Source: Pelagimonas sp. (GTDB lineage Bacteria; Pseudomonadota; Alphaproteobacteria; Rhodobacterales; Rhodobacteraceae). Taken from it: a stretch of 64,000 nucleotides of DNA. Where the stretch lies: NCBI GenBank assembly GCA_025210455.1, contig JAOARQ010000025.1:1-64000 (forward strand), written 5' to 3'. The notes below the pieces were generated by a model that had not been told where the DNA came from, did not search any database, and was given only the letters and a program-made list of their open reading frames with translations. Both the position numbers and the translations under genes were made by a program. Positions 29,579 to 38,427 of the stretch are shown one piece after another. Every line of letters begins with the position of its first letter. Position 1 is the first letter of the stretch.

Positions 29579-30585
29579 ACCGCTTTTCCTTTGAACAGAC
29601 CGGTAGGTTTGACCAACAGCACGATCACAAGGATCATAAAGCTGACCGCAAATTTATATTCGGTGGCCATCAGTTGCAGCAGACCGTCGGGCGCAAGGCT
29701 TTCGGGCAGCATATAGTTGGCAACTTTCTTCCAGGCATAGGTGATGGACACCTCTGAAAAGGCGATCACAAAGCCCCCGGCAATGGCGCCCAGCGGGCTG
29801 CCAAGACCGCCGACAATCGCGGCGGCAAAGATGGGCAGCAATAGCTGGAAATAGGTGAAGGGCTTATAGCTCTTGTCGAGGCCGTAAAGCGTTCCAGCAA
29901 TCACGATCAGGCCCGAAACGATCAGCCAAGTCACCATGACAACCCGCTCTGGGTTGATGCCCGACAGCAGCGCCAGATCTTCGTTGTCGGAAAAGGCCCG
30001 CATGGATTTGCCGGTGCGGGTTTTGTTCAGAAACCAGAACAGCAGCGCCACAACCACAATCGCTGTGACAATGGTGATGCCCTGTGTGGTCTTCAGTGTC
30101 AGCCCTTCGGACAGGCCGGTGGCTTTTTTGAAATCCCGCGCCCGCATGATAAAGCGTTCGCCATCTGCAAAGCGTATTTCTTTGGCGCCCAGCACAATGC
30201 GGGTCAGCCCATTGTAAACGAACATCACCCCCAGAGAGACCATAACCACAATCACCGGTTTCGCCCTCTGAGCACGGTAGAATTTATAGACCACCTTGTC
30301 AGTCGCCAGGACCAGCACCGCAGTTGCCGCAATGGCAAAGGGGATGGCAAGCAGCGCTGTGGGCAGCGGGCCAAAGCTGACCCCCATGGATTGCAATAGC
30401 CAGGTGACCAGGATCACCGACATGGTTCCAAAAGCCATGGTGTCCCCATGGGCAAAGTTCGAAAACCGCAAAATCCCATAGACCAGGGTCACGCCAAGCG
30501 CCCCCAGGGCCAGCTGGCTGCCATAAGTCAGCCCCGGCACAAGCACAAAGTTTGTCAGCGCCACAAGGGCGTTCAGAAAGTCCAT
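29575..30585 (-). CDS. livH: Branched-chain amino acid ABC transporter permease LivH
   Basis: 336 residues with about eight membrane helices. 'GSQLALGALGVTLVYGILRFSNFAHGD' is the typical LivH start, and 'SMRAFSDNEDLALLSGINPERV' is the coupling-helix loop that contacts the ATPases. 'GGLGSPLGAIAGGFVIAFSE' is the conserved C-terminal helix. It pairs with LivM in the inner membrane. It lies 137 bases downstream of livF, the largest gap inside the operon apart from livK-livG. Confidence 0.93.
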   Translation of the reverse strand: MDFLNALVALTNFVLVPGLTYGSQLALGALGVTLVYGILRFSNFAHGDTMAFGTMSVILVTWLLQSMGVSFGPLPTALLAIPFAIAATAVLVLATDKVVYKFYRAQRAKPVIVVMVSLGVMFVYNGLTRIVLGAKEIRFADGERFIMRARDFKKATGLSEGLTLKTTQGITIVTAIVVVALLFWFLNKTRTGKSMRAFSDNEDLALLSGINPERVVMVTWLIVSGLIVIAGTLYGLDKSYKPFTYFQLLLPIFAAAIVGGLGSPLGAIAGGFVIAFSEVSITYAWKKVANYMLPESLAPDGLLQLMATEYKFAVSFMILVIVLLVKPTGLFKGKAV

Positions 30586-30722
30586 TGATTTGCCTCCCGG
30601 CCAGCGCAGTGACCCATTGGCCCCGCGTCTTTACCCAGCAGTCGCTGTGGTGACCCAGTGGTCACATCGGGCAATCCTGCTGTTTTCATCTCGTCAGTCA
30701 CACACACAAGCAAAGCCATCCA

Positions 30723-31559
30723 TCATCCCCCAAGGAAGGATTTGCGCACTTCTGGATCTGCCAGAAGGCTTTGGCCGGTTCCAGTATGAGCATTGGCCCC
30801 CTGAACCAGAACATAACCTTTGTCGGCGATCTCAAGCGCTTGCTTGGCGTTCTGTTCAACCATCAGAATAGAGATCCCAGTGCGGGCCACCTCGATGATG
30901 CGATCAAACAGCTCATCCATCACGATGGGCGAGACACCAGCGGTGGGTTCGTCCAACAGCAGCACCTTGGGCTGTGTCATCAATGCGCGGCCAACAGCCA
31001 CCTGCTGGCGCTGCCCCCCTGACAATTCACCAGCCGGCTGGTTTCGCTTATCGCGCAGGATCGGAAACAGGTCATAGACCTGCTCCATGGTCTGCGCATA
31101 ATCGTCGGTGCGGATGAAAGCGCCCATCTCAAGGTTCTCTTCCACGCTCATCGAGGTGAAAATATTGTTGGTCTGCGGCACAAACCCCATGCCCTGTGCC
31201 ACGCGATCCTGTGGCGTCAGGGCAGAGATATCCTTGCCATCCAGTTTGACATGCCCCTGACGCAGGTTCAGCATCCCAAAGGTGGCTTTCATCGCCGTCG
31301 ATTTTCCGGCCCCATTTGGCCCGACAATCACGGCGATCTGACCTTTATCGACCGAAATCGTGCAATCATGAAGGATATCCGGCCCGCTTTTGCCGTACCC
31401 GCCGGTCATGTTTTCACCGATCAGAAAGGGGCCGCCCGGCGCATCGAGGATCGCGCCACTTTCTCGGGTGGGGTCAATTTCACTGCTGGGTGCCTGTTTG
31501 GCGATCGACGCATCATGATTGCCATGATCGTCCTGATACGGATTGTCAGAGGTGCTCAT
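30723..31559 (-). CDS. livF: Branched-chain amino acid ABC transporter ATP-binding protein LivF
   Basis: 278 residues, about 40 longer than E. coli LivF because of a polar N-terminal extension (residues 1-45, rich in Asp, Ser, His). Walker A GPNGAGKST, Q-loop 'FVPQTNNIF', signature LSGGQRQQVA, Walker B 'VLLLDEPTAG', H-loop region 'ILMVEQNAKQAL'. 'MGAFIRTDD' matches the LivF-specific segment. It overlaps livG by 4 bases (ATGA). Confidence 0.94.
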   Translation of the reverse strand: MSTSDNPYQDDHGNHDASIAKQAPSSEIDPTRESGAILDAPGGPFLIGENMTGGYGKSGPDILHDCTISVDKGQIAVIVGPNGAGKSTAMKATFGMLNLRQGHVKLDGKDISALTPQDRVAQGMGFVPQTNNIFTSMSVEENLEMGAFIRTDDYAQTMEQVYDLFPILRDKRNQPAGELSGGQRQQVAVGRALMTQPKVLLLDEPTAGVSPIVMDELFDRIIEVARTGISILMVEQNAKQALEIADKGYVLVQGANAHTGTGQSLLADPEVRKSFLGG

Positions 31560-32335
31560 GCGGTGGCCTCCTTATTCTTGAGACCGGTGCCCAGATAGGC
31601 TTCGATCACCTGTTCGTTGGCCTTGATTTCATCCAGCGTGCCTTCGGCCAGATGCTTGCCCTCGGCCATGACAATCACCGGGTCACACAGCTTGCCGATG
31701 AACTCCATGTCATGTTCGATGACGCAGAAGGTATAGCCGCGTTCTTTGTTTAGCTGGATGATCGCATCCGCGATGGTCATCAACAGGGTGCGGTTCACCC
31801 CAGCGCCCACTTCGTCGAGAAAGACGATCTTGGCATCCACCATCATGGTGCGCCCCAGTTCCAGCAGCTTTTTCTGACCACCGGAAATCGCCCCGGCAGG
31901 GTGATCCGCCAGATGGGAAATCGTTAGAAATTCAAGAACTTCGTCAGCCTTGGCTCGCAAAGCGCGTTCTTCATCCGCGATCCGTTTGCGCCCGAACCAT
32001 GTGTTCCAAAGGCTTTCACCGGATTGCCCGTCCGGCACCATCATCAGGTTTTCGCGGCACGACATCGAACTGAATTCATGTGCGATCTGAAAGGTGCGCA
32101 ACAGGCCCTTTTTGAAAAGCTCATGCGGCGGCAGCCCTGTGATGTCTTCGCCATCCATGATGACGCGCCCGCTGGTCGGCGGCAGCAGCCCCGCAATGAC
32201 GTTAAACAGCGTGGTTTTACCAGCGCCATTGGGGCCAACCAGTCCGGTGATCGAACCATTGGCGATTTCAAGAGTTGCACCGTCAACGGCACGAAAACCG
32301 CCAAAATGGCGGTGCAGATTTTCCACCCGGATCAA
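31556..32335 (-). CDS. livG: Branched-chain amino acid ABC transporter ATP-binding protein LivG
   Basis: 259 residues. Walker A GPNGAGKTT, the LivG-type 'GLPPHELFKKGLLRTFQIAHEF', signature 'ISGGQKKLLELGR', Walker B 'IVFLDEVGAGVN' and 'FCVIEHDMEFI'. In the signature the usual LSGGQ is ISGGQ, and Walker B is followed by VGAG where LivG normally has PAAG; both are tolerated changes. Second gene of the operon, 99 bases after livK. Confidence 0.93.
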   Translation of the reverse strand: MIRVENLHRHFGGFRAVDGATLEIANGSITGLVGPNGAGKTTLFNVIAGLLPPTSGRVIMDGEDITGLPPHELFKKGLLRTFQIAHEFSSMSCRENLMMVPDGQSGESLWNTWFGRKRIADEERALRAKADEVLEFLTISHLADHPAGAISGGQKKLLELGRTMMVDAKIVFLDEVGAGVNRTLLMTIADAIIQLNKERGYTFCVIEHDMEFIGKLCDPVIVMAEGKHLAEGTLDEIKANEQVIEAYLGTGLKNKEATA

Positions 32336-32352
32336 AGATTTGTCCCCCTGGG

Positions 32353-32369
32353 GTGAAGTTGAACTTCAC
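32353..32369. repeat. Palindrome upstream of livG
   Basis: 8 bp arms GTGAAGTT / AACTTCAC around a single G, 17 bases upstream of the livG start. It could be a small operator or part of an RNA hairpin near the livG ribosome site. Confidence 0.5.
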
Positions 32370-32383
32370 TCACTAAGTTATTG

Positions 32384-32415
32384 AAACAGCCCGGGAAACC
32401 AGTCCCGGGCTGTTT
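32384..32415 (-). terminator. Hairpin between livK and livG (attenuator or mRNA-stabilising)
   Basis: Perfect 12 bp stem AAACAGCCCGGG / CCCGGGCTGTTT with an 8-base loop. On the minus strand it is followed by CAATAA, so the T tract is only the TTT inside the stem. It sits just after the livK stop. Such hairpins usually let part of the transcripts end, or protect the 3' end, so that binding protein is made in excess over the membrane parts. Confidence 0.7.
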
Positions 32416-32434
32416 GCTGAATTAGATCAAGTGC

Positions 32435-33619
32435 TTACTTGATTTCGATGGTCTCATAGGCCGAACCCTTGACCTCGAAGTGACGGTAGGTGCCGCCAGC
32501 TTCGCCTGGGCCAATCAGCTCAACACCGGTTGCACCGACATAGTCGATCTCACCGCCAGCAGCCAGGATTTCCAGACCTTTGGCCAGCTCACCCGGCATG
32601 ATCTTTTCGCCCGGCGCATTTGCAACGGCCAGCATGTTGTCTGCAACAGCCTTGGAGGTGGCTTCACCACCAGCCGCCATCGCCAGTGCGATCAGAGCAG
32701 CGGCGTCATAGCTTTCACGCACATAGGCGCCCGAGGCATCAAGATCCGCTGCCGAGGCAACGCTTTCGAATTTCTCAGCGCCTTCGCCCTGCGCCCATGG
32801 CACGGTGCCAAAGGTGCCTTCCAGATCCGCACCCAGATCCGCCACGATGGCGTCGCCATACATGCCGTCACCAAAGACATAGGTGTCAAACGCGCCAGTG
32901 TCGATCGACGCCTGAATGATGCCCTTGCCGCCCTGATCGGTGTAGCCAAAGACTGCCAGCATTTCGCCACCCGCAGAGGCCAGCGCACCAATTTCCGCAG
33001 AATAATCTGCTTTGCCATCTTCGTGCGGTGCGGTCAGGGTGATTTTGCCGCCAGCCGCTTCGTAAGCCGCCGAGAAGCTGTCTGCCAGACCTTTACCATA
33101 GTCGTTGTTGGTGTAGGTCACAGCGATTTCTTTGATACCGCGATCGTTCAGGATACCGGCCAGAACTTCACCCTGGCGTGCGTCTGACGGGGCGGTGCGG
33201 AAGAACAGACCGTTGTCTTCAGCGGTCGACAGCGCCGGGGACGTGGCCGAAGGCGAAACCATCGGAACACCGTTTGGCACCGCAACGTTCGAAAGGATCG
33301 CACCAGTCACGCCCGAGCAGTCCGCGCCCATGATCGCCACTACACCTTCTGAGGTGATCAGGCGTTCCGCAGCAGCAGAGGCGGCGGCAGCGTCCACACA
33401 GGTGCTGTCAGCGCGCACGGGGGTCATGGTTTTGCCGCCCAGGAACTTGCCGCTTTCAGAGACTTCTTTCATCGCCAGTTCGGCAGACGCGCCCATGGCC
33501 GGTGTCAGCGATTCAATCGGGCCGGTAAAGCCCAGGATCACGCCAACTTTGACATCATCCGCCATGGCAACGCCCGCAGTCATCAGTGTGGCCGTTGAGG
33601 CCAGCAGCAGTTTTTTCAT
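32435..33619 (-). CDS. livK: Branched-chain amino acid ABC transporter substrate-binding protein
   Basis: 394 residues. Signal peptide MKKLLLASTATLMTAGVAMA with cleavage before DD. The Peripla_BP_6 fold follows: 'VKVGVILGFTGPIESL', 'VAIMGADCSGVTGAILSNVAVPNGVPMVSPSATSPAL' (split here: ligand-binding serine and threonine region), and 'AVTYTNNDYGKGLADSF'. A cysteine pair (about 56 and 101) may form a disulfide. First gene of the liv operon; codons are strongly biased, as expected for an abundant periplasmic protein. The exact amino acid bound cannot be read. Confidence 0.92.
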   Translation of the reverse strand: MKKLLLASTATLMTAGVAMADDVKVGVILGFTGPIESLTPAMGASAELAMKEVSESGKFLGGKTMTPVRADSTCVDAAAASAAAERLITSEGVVAIMGADCSGVTGAILSNVAVPNGVPMVSPSATSPALSTAEDNGLFFRTAPSDARQGEVLAGILNDRGIKEIAVTYTNNDYGKGLADSFSAAYEAAGGKITLTAPHEDGKADYSAEIGALASAGGEMLAVFGYTDQGGKGIIQASIDTGAFDTYVFGDGMYGDAIVADLGADLEGTFGTVPWAQGEGAEKFESVASAADLDASGAYVRESYDAAALIALAMAAGGEATSKAVADNMLAVANAPGEKIMPGELAKGLEILAAGGEIDYVGATGVELIGPGEAGGTYRHFEVKGSAYETIEIK

Positions 33620-33815
33620 ACTGTCATCTCCCTAGATGGATCTTTTTACTGTCCCAAAGGTTAGGGCTCTGTATCGGAAAAGGAAAGAGTATTTCGGCGC
33701 TCAAAACCGACGGAAATCCCTTCGGATGTGCCAAGTATTCAAGGTTTAATATGGGTCGCATCGTTTTCGCAGTTTCATGGCGAGGTTCAACATTCAGCGC
33801 ATATAGCGGCACCGG

Positions 33816-33845
33816 TTGCCACGCCCATCTGGTCAGAGCTAGAAT
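33816..33845 (+). promoter_or_regulatory. Possible sigma70 promoter for the small exported protein
   Basis: TTGCCA and TAGAAT with an 18 bp spacer, ending 35 bases before the ATG at 33881. It matches the consensus only moderately. Confidence 0.4.
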
Positions 33846-33880
33846 TTGGCATTCCTCTTTAGCAATTCATGGATGTTGTG

Positions 33881-34300
33881 ATGAAATTTCTGACAGTACC
33901 TCTTTTTGCCTTGGCGGTTCTGGTGGCCCCAGCCGCGCAGGCACGCGACAGTTTATTCAAGGATTACAATGCGTTTTCCACTTACATTGATCGAGAGGTC
34001 AAACGCCGCAATTGGGTTCCAATGATCCAGAAACTGGGTGGGCGCAGCAGATACACCCAGCAGCAATTGCAGGGGATCAAAATTCAGTTTGATACGCTCT
34101 ATCGTCAGGATTTCACTCATGTTGAGGTCTTCAATCGCCGTGATCTTGGGGGCGGGCTTTGGGAAGAGGGACGGATCTACTGGCGCGACGTTGATTCGAA
34201 TGTCTTTGTCTATCTCTTGCTACATGAACGCGAAGAGGGGCTGGTGGTGATCCGCTTCTCACTGAACTCCAGCCCAGAGAAAATCCTCAGTCAATTCTGA
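33881..34300 (+). CDS. Small exported protein of unknown function
   Basis: 139 residues. Signal peptide MKFLTVPLFALAVLVAPAAQA, cleavage after AQA. The mature part is charged, with aromatic-rich strands near its end (LWEEGRIYWRDVDSNVFVYLLL). I do not recognise a family. ATG at 33881 is chosen because GGA lies 7 bases upstream and it begins the signal peptide directly; an ATG at 33869 is in frame. It is divergent from livK and convergent with the GNAT gene. Confidence 0.65.
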   Translation: MKFLTVPLFALAVLVAPAAQARDSLFKDYNAFSTYIDREVKRRNWVPMIQKLGGRSRYTQQQLQGIKIQFDTLYRQDFTHVEVFNRRDLGGGLWEEGRIYWRDVDSNVFVYLLLHEREEGLVVIRFSLNSSPEKILSQF

Positions 34301-34314
34301 CTGGCGTGCTCTGA

Positions 34315-34863
34315 TCACGAAGCAGTCGGTTTTTCGTAACTGGCAGCCATTTGAGATGTCTCAAAATCCGCGCGCCTCAGTTCGTAATAGGCGGTGTCGG
34401 TCCATTCGATGCCGCCATAGTCAAAGTTCTTTTCTTCATAGCCGGTTTGAACAAAGCCACATTTTTCCAGCAGGCGCGCGCAGCCCAGATTGCGCGGGTC
34501 TAACTCTGCGGTCACAGTTGTGACCTGCGGGTAACGTGTGAAAACCTCGGGTAACATGGCCCTTAGCGCTTCGGTCACATAGCCTTGGCCCCAGAAATCA
34601 GGGTGCAGGATAAAACCCACTTCGGCGATTTTCCACATGGCGATACGGCCAATCAGATCACCGTCGCGTTCAATCATATATTCCAGATGGCTCTCAGAGG
34701 CGTCCTGCATACAGAAAGCCAGAAACTCTTTGGTTTCACTGATGTCGGTATGTTCAGGACGCGACCAGTAGCGCATGGCGCGCGGATCCGAAAGGATCCC
34801 GTGCAGCGGCTGCAGGTCGCTTTCTTTTGGGGCGCGAAGCAGCAGCCGCCTGGTCTGGATCAT
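34315..34863 (-). CDS. GNAT family N-acetyltransferase (RimJ/RimL type)
   Basis: 182 residues. 'MIQTRRLLLRAPKESDLQPL' at the start, 'EVGFILHPDFWGQGYVTEALRAM' as the acetyl-CoA loop, and 'LDPRNLGCARLLEKCGFVQTG' near 130-150. The substrate is not known. Its ATG overlaps the stop of the upstream GlxA-type regulator by 4 bases, so the two are translationally coupled and probably share one task. Confidence 0.85.
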   Translation of the reverse strand: MIQTRRLLLRAPKESDLQPLHGILSDPRAMRYWSRPEHTDISETKEFLAFCMQDASESHLEYMIERDGDLIGRIAMWKIAEVGFILHPDFWGQGYVTEALRAMLPEVFTRYPQVTTVTAELDPRNLGCARLLEKCGFVQTGYEEKNFDYGGIEWTDTAYYELRRADFETSQMAASYEKPTAS

Positions 34864-35870
34864 ACCGAAAGCCGGGACGCATGCGCGCCGCGTTCGCGAT
34901 AGGGGGTGGTTTCGTAATGGGCCCGGTAGCATTTCGAAAAATGCGAAGGACTGGCGAAACCGCAGGCCAGCGCCACATTGATCACGCTCATGTCGGTCTG
35001 CATCAGCAGATTGCGCGCCTTTTGCAGCCGCAGCTCCATATAGTAGCGCTTGGGCGAACGGTTCAGATAGCGGCGGAACAGGCGTTCCAGCTGGCGGGTC
35101 GACATACCAACATCTTTCGCCAGAATAGAGGGGCTGATGGGCTCTTCGATATTGCTTTCCATCATCTGGATGACCTGGCTCAGCTTTGGATGCCGCACGC
35201 CAATCCGGGTGGGCACTGACAACCGCTGCGTATCCTGATCGGTTCGGATCGAAGAATAAATCTGCTGATCCGCAACCGCATTGGCCAGTTCCTCGCCATG
35301 ATCCCCGGCAATGATCTGCAAGAACAGATCGATCGAAGAGGTGCCGCCGGCGGTCGTCATGCGATTTCCATCCAGCGTAAACACCGATTTCGTCAGTTCG
35401 ACTTCCTCGAACTCTTCGGAAAAGCTATCCTGATTTTCCCAATGGATCGTGGCCTTCCTGCCATCCAGCAATCCCGCCTTGGCCATAGAGTATGATGCGG
35501 TGCACAGGCCAACAACCGACACGCCTTTGCGGGATTCGCGGCGCAGCCAGTTCAAAAGCCGTTTCGTCGTCGCGTTCTGCACCGCGCGTCCACCACACAG
35601 CACGATGGTATCGTCACGATGCAGCTCTTCCAGACCATCATCCAACTGAAACGATGTGCCTGTGGAACAGGCGATCATGTCACCGCTTTCGCCGATCATG
35701 CGCCATTCATACAGCGTTTTGTTCGACATCTGGTTCGCCAGCCGCAAACAATCCAATGCGGCTGCAAAAGACAGCAGGGTAAACTGATCTAACAGCACAA
35801 AGACAAACCTGCGCGGTTTGCTGGGGGCTGAGTCAATTTCCACAATCTGGCGCTGTGTTGGTGGCAGCAT
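34860..35870 (-). CDS. GlxA-type AraC-family transcriptional regulator (DJ-1/PfpI sensor domain)
   Basis: 336 residues. The N-terminal 200 residues are a DJ-1/PfpI-like domain ('FVFVLLDQFTLLSFAAALDCLRLAN', 'SVVGLCTASYSMAKAGLLDG' with the Cys nucleophile-elbow position, 'TTAGGTSSIDLFLQII'). The C-terminal AraC double helix-turn-helix (about 235-330) has 'DVGMSTRQLERLFRRYLNRSPKRYY' and 'ACGFASPSHFSKCYRAHY'. Relatives regulate choline, carnitine and glycine-betaine catabolism (GbdR/CdhR); the effector here is unknown. The frame is open for another 333 codons upstream without family sequence. Confidence 0.86.
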   Translation of the reverse strand: MLPPTQRQIVEIDSAPSKPRRFVFVLLDQFTLLSFAAALDCLRLANQMSNKTLYEWRMIGESGDMIACSTGTSFQLDDGLEELHRDDTIVLCGGRAVQNATTKRLLNWLRRESRKGVSVVGLCTASYSMAKAGLLDGRKATIHWENQDSFSEEFEEVELTKSVFTLDGNRMTTAGGTSSIDLFLQIIAGDHGEELANAVADQQIYSSIRTDQDTQRLSVPTRIGVRHPKLSQVIQMMESNIEEPISPSILAKDVGMSTRQLERLFRRYLNRSPKRYYMELRLQKARNLLMQTDMSVINVALACGFASPSHFSKCYRAHYETTPYRERGAHASRLSV

Positions 35871-36044
35871 TCGACAAGAACTTTCATGAGAGAGTCGCAC
35901 CGCATTTTGCGACGCAGTTAAACTACATGGTCTCAACAGCCTATCACCGTCAAGACGTAACGGCAAAATCACATCTGGTCTGAGGCGCCGCAAGCCACTA
36001 TAGATCGCCGTCAACACAGATATGTCCAAGACCGGAGACAGGTT

Positions 36045-37397
36045 ATGACCCAGTGGCTGAAATCGAATTGGCGCAGCAAACCGCGCATTCAGATGCCCGA
36101 ATACACGGATCAGGCGGGTTTGAACGCAGTCGAAGCACAACTGGCAAAATATCCGCCGCTGGTTTTTGCCGGCGAAGCGCGCAAGCTTAAGGCGGCGCTT
36201 GGCGCTGCGGGGCGTGGCGAAGCGTTTTTGCTGCAAGGTGGGGATTGCGCCGAAAGCTTTGACCAGTTCAGCGCAGATGCCATCCGCGACACCTTTAAGG
36301 TGATGTTGCAGATGGCCATGGTTCTGACCTATGGCGCCAAAGTGCCTGTGGTGAAAGTGGGGCGTATGGCAGGCCAGTTTGCCAAGCCGCGCTCTGCGCC
36401 GACCGAAACTGTGAACGGCGTTGAACTGCCCAGCTATCGTGGTGACATCATCAACGAGCTGGCTTTTACCCCTGAGGCGCGCATTCCCGACCCAAAGAAA
36501 ATGCTGCAGGCCTATACACAGGCGGCGGCAACGCTGAATCTGCTGCGCGCATTTTCCACCGGCGGCTATGCGGATGTGCATCAGGTGCACCGCTGGACCC
36601 TGGGCTTTACCGAAGCGGATGAGGCCGGCAAATACCGCGCCATGGCGGAACGTATTTCTGATACGCTTGATTTCATGAGCGCCGCAGGCGTCACTGGCAC
36701 TCAGGCCCATACGTTGCAATCGGTGGATTTCTACACCAGCCATGAATCGCTGCTGCTGGAATATGAAGAGGCCCTGACCCGCGAAGATTCGACTTCGGGC
36801 GATTGGCTGGCCGGATCTGGTCATATGATCTGGATCGGTGACCGCACTCGTCAGCCTGATGGTGCGCATGTGGAATTTGCCAGCGGCGTTCTGAACCCGG
36901 TTGGCCTGAAATGTGGCCCGACCACCTCGGCCGAAGATCTCAAAGTGTTGATGGAAAAGCTGAACCCCAGCAATGAAGAGGGCAAGCTGACCCTAATCGC
37001 GCGTTTTGGGGCGGGCAATGTGGCCGATCACCTGCCGCGCCTGATCACCGCCGTGAATGAGGCTGGGGCGAAAGTCACCTGGGTCTGCGACCCGATGCAT
37101 GGCAACACCATCAAGTCCGCCTCGGGCTTTAAGACCCGGCCTTTCGGTCAGGTTCTGTCGGAAGTGCAGGAATTCTTTGCGGTTCATAACGATCATGGCA
37201 CCATCCCCGGCGGTGTGCATTTCGAAATGACCGGGCTGGATGTGACCGAATGCACCGGCGGTGCACGCGAAGTGAAAGATGAAAATCTGTCAGATCGCTA
37301 TCACACGGCCTGTGATCCACGCCTGAACGCCACCCAATCGCTGGAACTTGCCTTCCTGGTGGCGGAAGAGCTGACAAAACGCCGTCTGAATGCCTGA
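36045..37397 (+). CDS. Class II 3-deoxy-7-phosphoheptulonate synthase (DAHP synthase)
   Basis: 450 residues, the plant/actinobacterial class II type. It joins phosphoenolpyruvate and erythrose 4-phosphate, the first step of the shikimate pathway. Motifs: 'LQGGDCAESFDQF' near 60-73, 'KVPVVKVGRMAGQFAKPRS', 'MIWIGDRTRQ', 'CDPMHGNT' and 'GGVHFEMTG'. It is a single gene followed by an intrinsic terminator. Confidence 0.95.
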   Translation: MTQWLKSNWRSKPRIQMPEYTDQAGLNAVEAQLAKYPPLVFAGEARKLKAALGAAGRGEAFLLQGGDCAESFDQFSADAIRDTFKVMLQMAMVLTYGAKVPVVKVGRMAGQFAKPRSAPTETVNGVELPSYRGDIINELAFTPEARIPDPKKMLQAYTQAAATLNLLRAFSTGGYADVHQVHRWTLGFTEADEAGKYRAMAERISDTLDFMSAAGVTGTQAHTLQSVDFYTSHESLLLEYEEALTREDSTSGDWLAGSGHMIWIGDRTRQPDGAHVEFASGVLNPVGLKCGPTTSAEDLKVLMEKLNPSNEEGKLTLIARFGAGNVADHLPRLITAVNEAGAKVTWVCDPMHGNTIKSASGFKTRPFGQVLSEVQEFFAVHNDHGTIPGGVHFEMTGLDVTECTGGAREVKDENLSDRYHTACDPRLNATQSLELAFLVAEELTKRRLNA

Positions 37398-37435
37398 ACG
37401 CTGATCGTCTAAGCGCACGCAGACAAGCAAAAGAA

Positions 37436-37469
37436 AAGGCCCGGAGCACTGTCTCCGGGCCTTGTTTTT
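37436..37469 (+). terminator. Intrinsic terminator after DAHP synthase
   Basis: Perfect 11 bp stem AAGGCCCGGAG / CTCCGGGCCTT with loop CACTGT, followed by G and five T residues. 39 bases after the stop. Confidence 0.92.
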
Positions 37470-37499
37470 GGTCTGACTTCCCATTCAGACTGGCGTGTC

Positions 37500-38252
37500 T
37501 TAGTCGTTGGAAACGACCAGACGCAGGTGCCCCTTTTGTGCCAGGGGTCTGTCCTGTTCCTGTGTCTCAGTTGGTTTGCCGATAAAGGGGATTTTAGGCT
37601 CGGCAAGCTCTTTGATGGATTTCACCGGGTTCATGGATTTCGCCGGGCGCGGTGTTTTTGTCTCGGGTTCGGTGATCTGCACCGGACGGCGCGCAACAAC
37701 ACCGGATTTCAGGGCAGGGGTCACATCAATGCTGCGGATCACAAAGCGGCGCGGTGTGCGCCCGATCGCGCCATTGCTGACCAGAACCCCGAGGCCGCGG
37801 CTGATATCGCCAAAATCCGAGCGCAGTGGCAGCAGCAGCACGGTTGCCTGCATATCCGGCTTACCAAAGCCTGATTCAGCGTTCAGTTCCAGACGGATAA
37901 CCGCCGGATCTGCAAACATGCGGCTGACGGCCTGACCAAAACGATCCCGTTCCTGAGGTGCAATCAGGCTGGACAGCGGCATGCCCGCCACCTGCATCCC
38001 CATCAGATCATTCAGATGTGTGCCCGCCACCCGGATCTTCGCCATCGACGGTGCGATCTTTTCCATCAGGAAGGCATTTTCCAATGCGTTTTCCATCCCG
38101 CGCGGATCAATCTGACTGCGCAGCGGCACCTGCTCACTGCCGCACAGGCCATGCCAATAGGCTTCGACCTGACGAAGTGGCGCCATCCGCCGTGCTTTTT
38201 CTCTATCCGACATCGAGACGATATCCTGACCGTTACCACCTTTGCCCAACAT
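37500..38252 (-). CDS. PAS-domain protein (PAS_5 type)
   Basis: 250 residues. A single atypical PAS fold (about 20-175) begins 'PLRQVEAYWHGLCGSEQVPLR', typical of the PAS_5 family restricted to alphaproteobacteria, with 'IDPRGMENALENAFLMEKI' and 'RVAGTHLNDLMGMQVAGMPLSSL'. No kinase or output domain follows; the C-terminal 75 residues are Pro/Lys-rich and probably disordered. Related proteins include MopJ-like regulators of the cell cycle, so a signalling role is inferred only. Confidence 0.75.
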   Translation of the reverse strand: MLGKGGNGQDIVSMSDREKARRMAPLRQVEAYWHGLCGSEQVPLRSQIDPRGMENALENAFLMEKIAPSMAKIRVAGTHLNDLMGMQVAGMPLSSLIAPQERDRFGQAVSRMFADPAVIRLELNAESGFGKPDMQATVLLLPLRSDFGDISRGLGVLVSNGAIGRTPRRFVIRSIDVTPALKSGVVARRPVQITEPETKTPRPAKSMNPVKSIKELAEPKIPFIGKPTETQEQDRPLAQKGHLRLVVSND

Positions 38253-38347
38253 TGGTCCGCTCCTTAGCTGGTGCGGCTAGGTTAGGGCCCCCACGACCAC
38301 CAAGCCTGCTTAAAACTTCTTTATGTTTTATTACTAGCAAATTGATT

Positions 38348-38364
38348 TTATAGTTTCGCTATAA
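38348..38364. repeat. AT-rich palindrome upstream of the PAS gene
   Basis: 6 bp arms TTATAG / CTATAA around TTTCG in the 175 bp AT-rich gap ahead of the PAS gene. It may be an operator or part of the promoter; it has no T tract. Confidence 0.4.
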
Positions 38365-38427
38365 TTCTGGCACTTCGGTTAACGCAACCTTTGGGGCCAG
38401 ATCGGAACAAACCCGGTTCCACAAGGA

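Noticed and set aside
35871-36869. Extension of the GlxA-type regulator frame upstream by 333 codons
   Set aside because: The extra part runs antisense through the DAHP synthase gene and is not similar to any regulator domain; the family start is near 35870.
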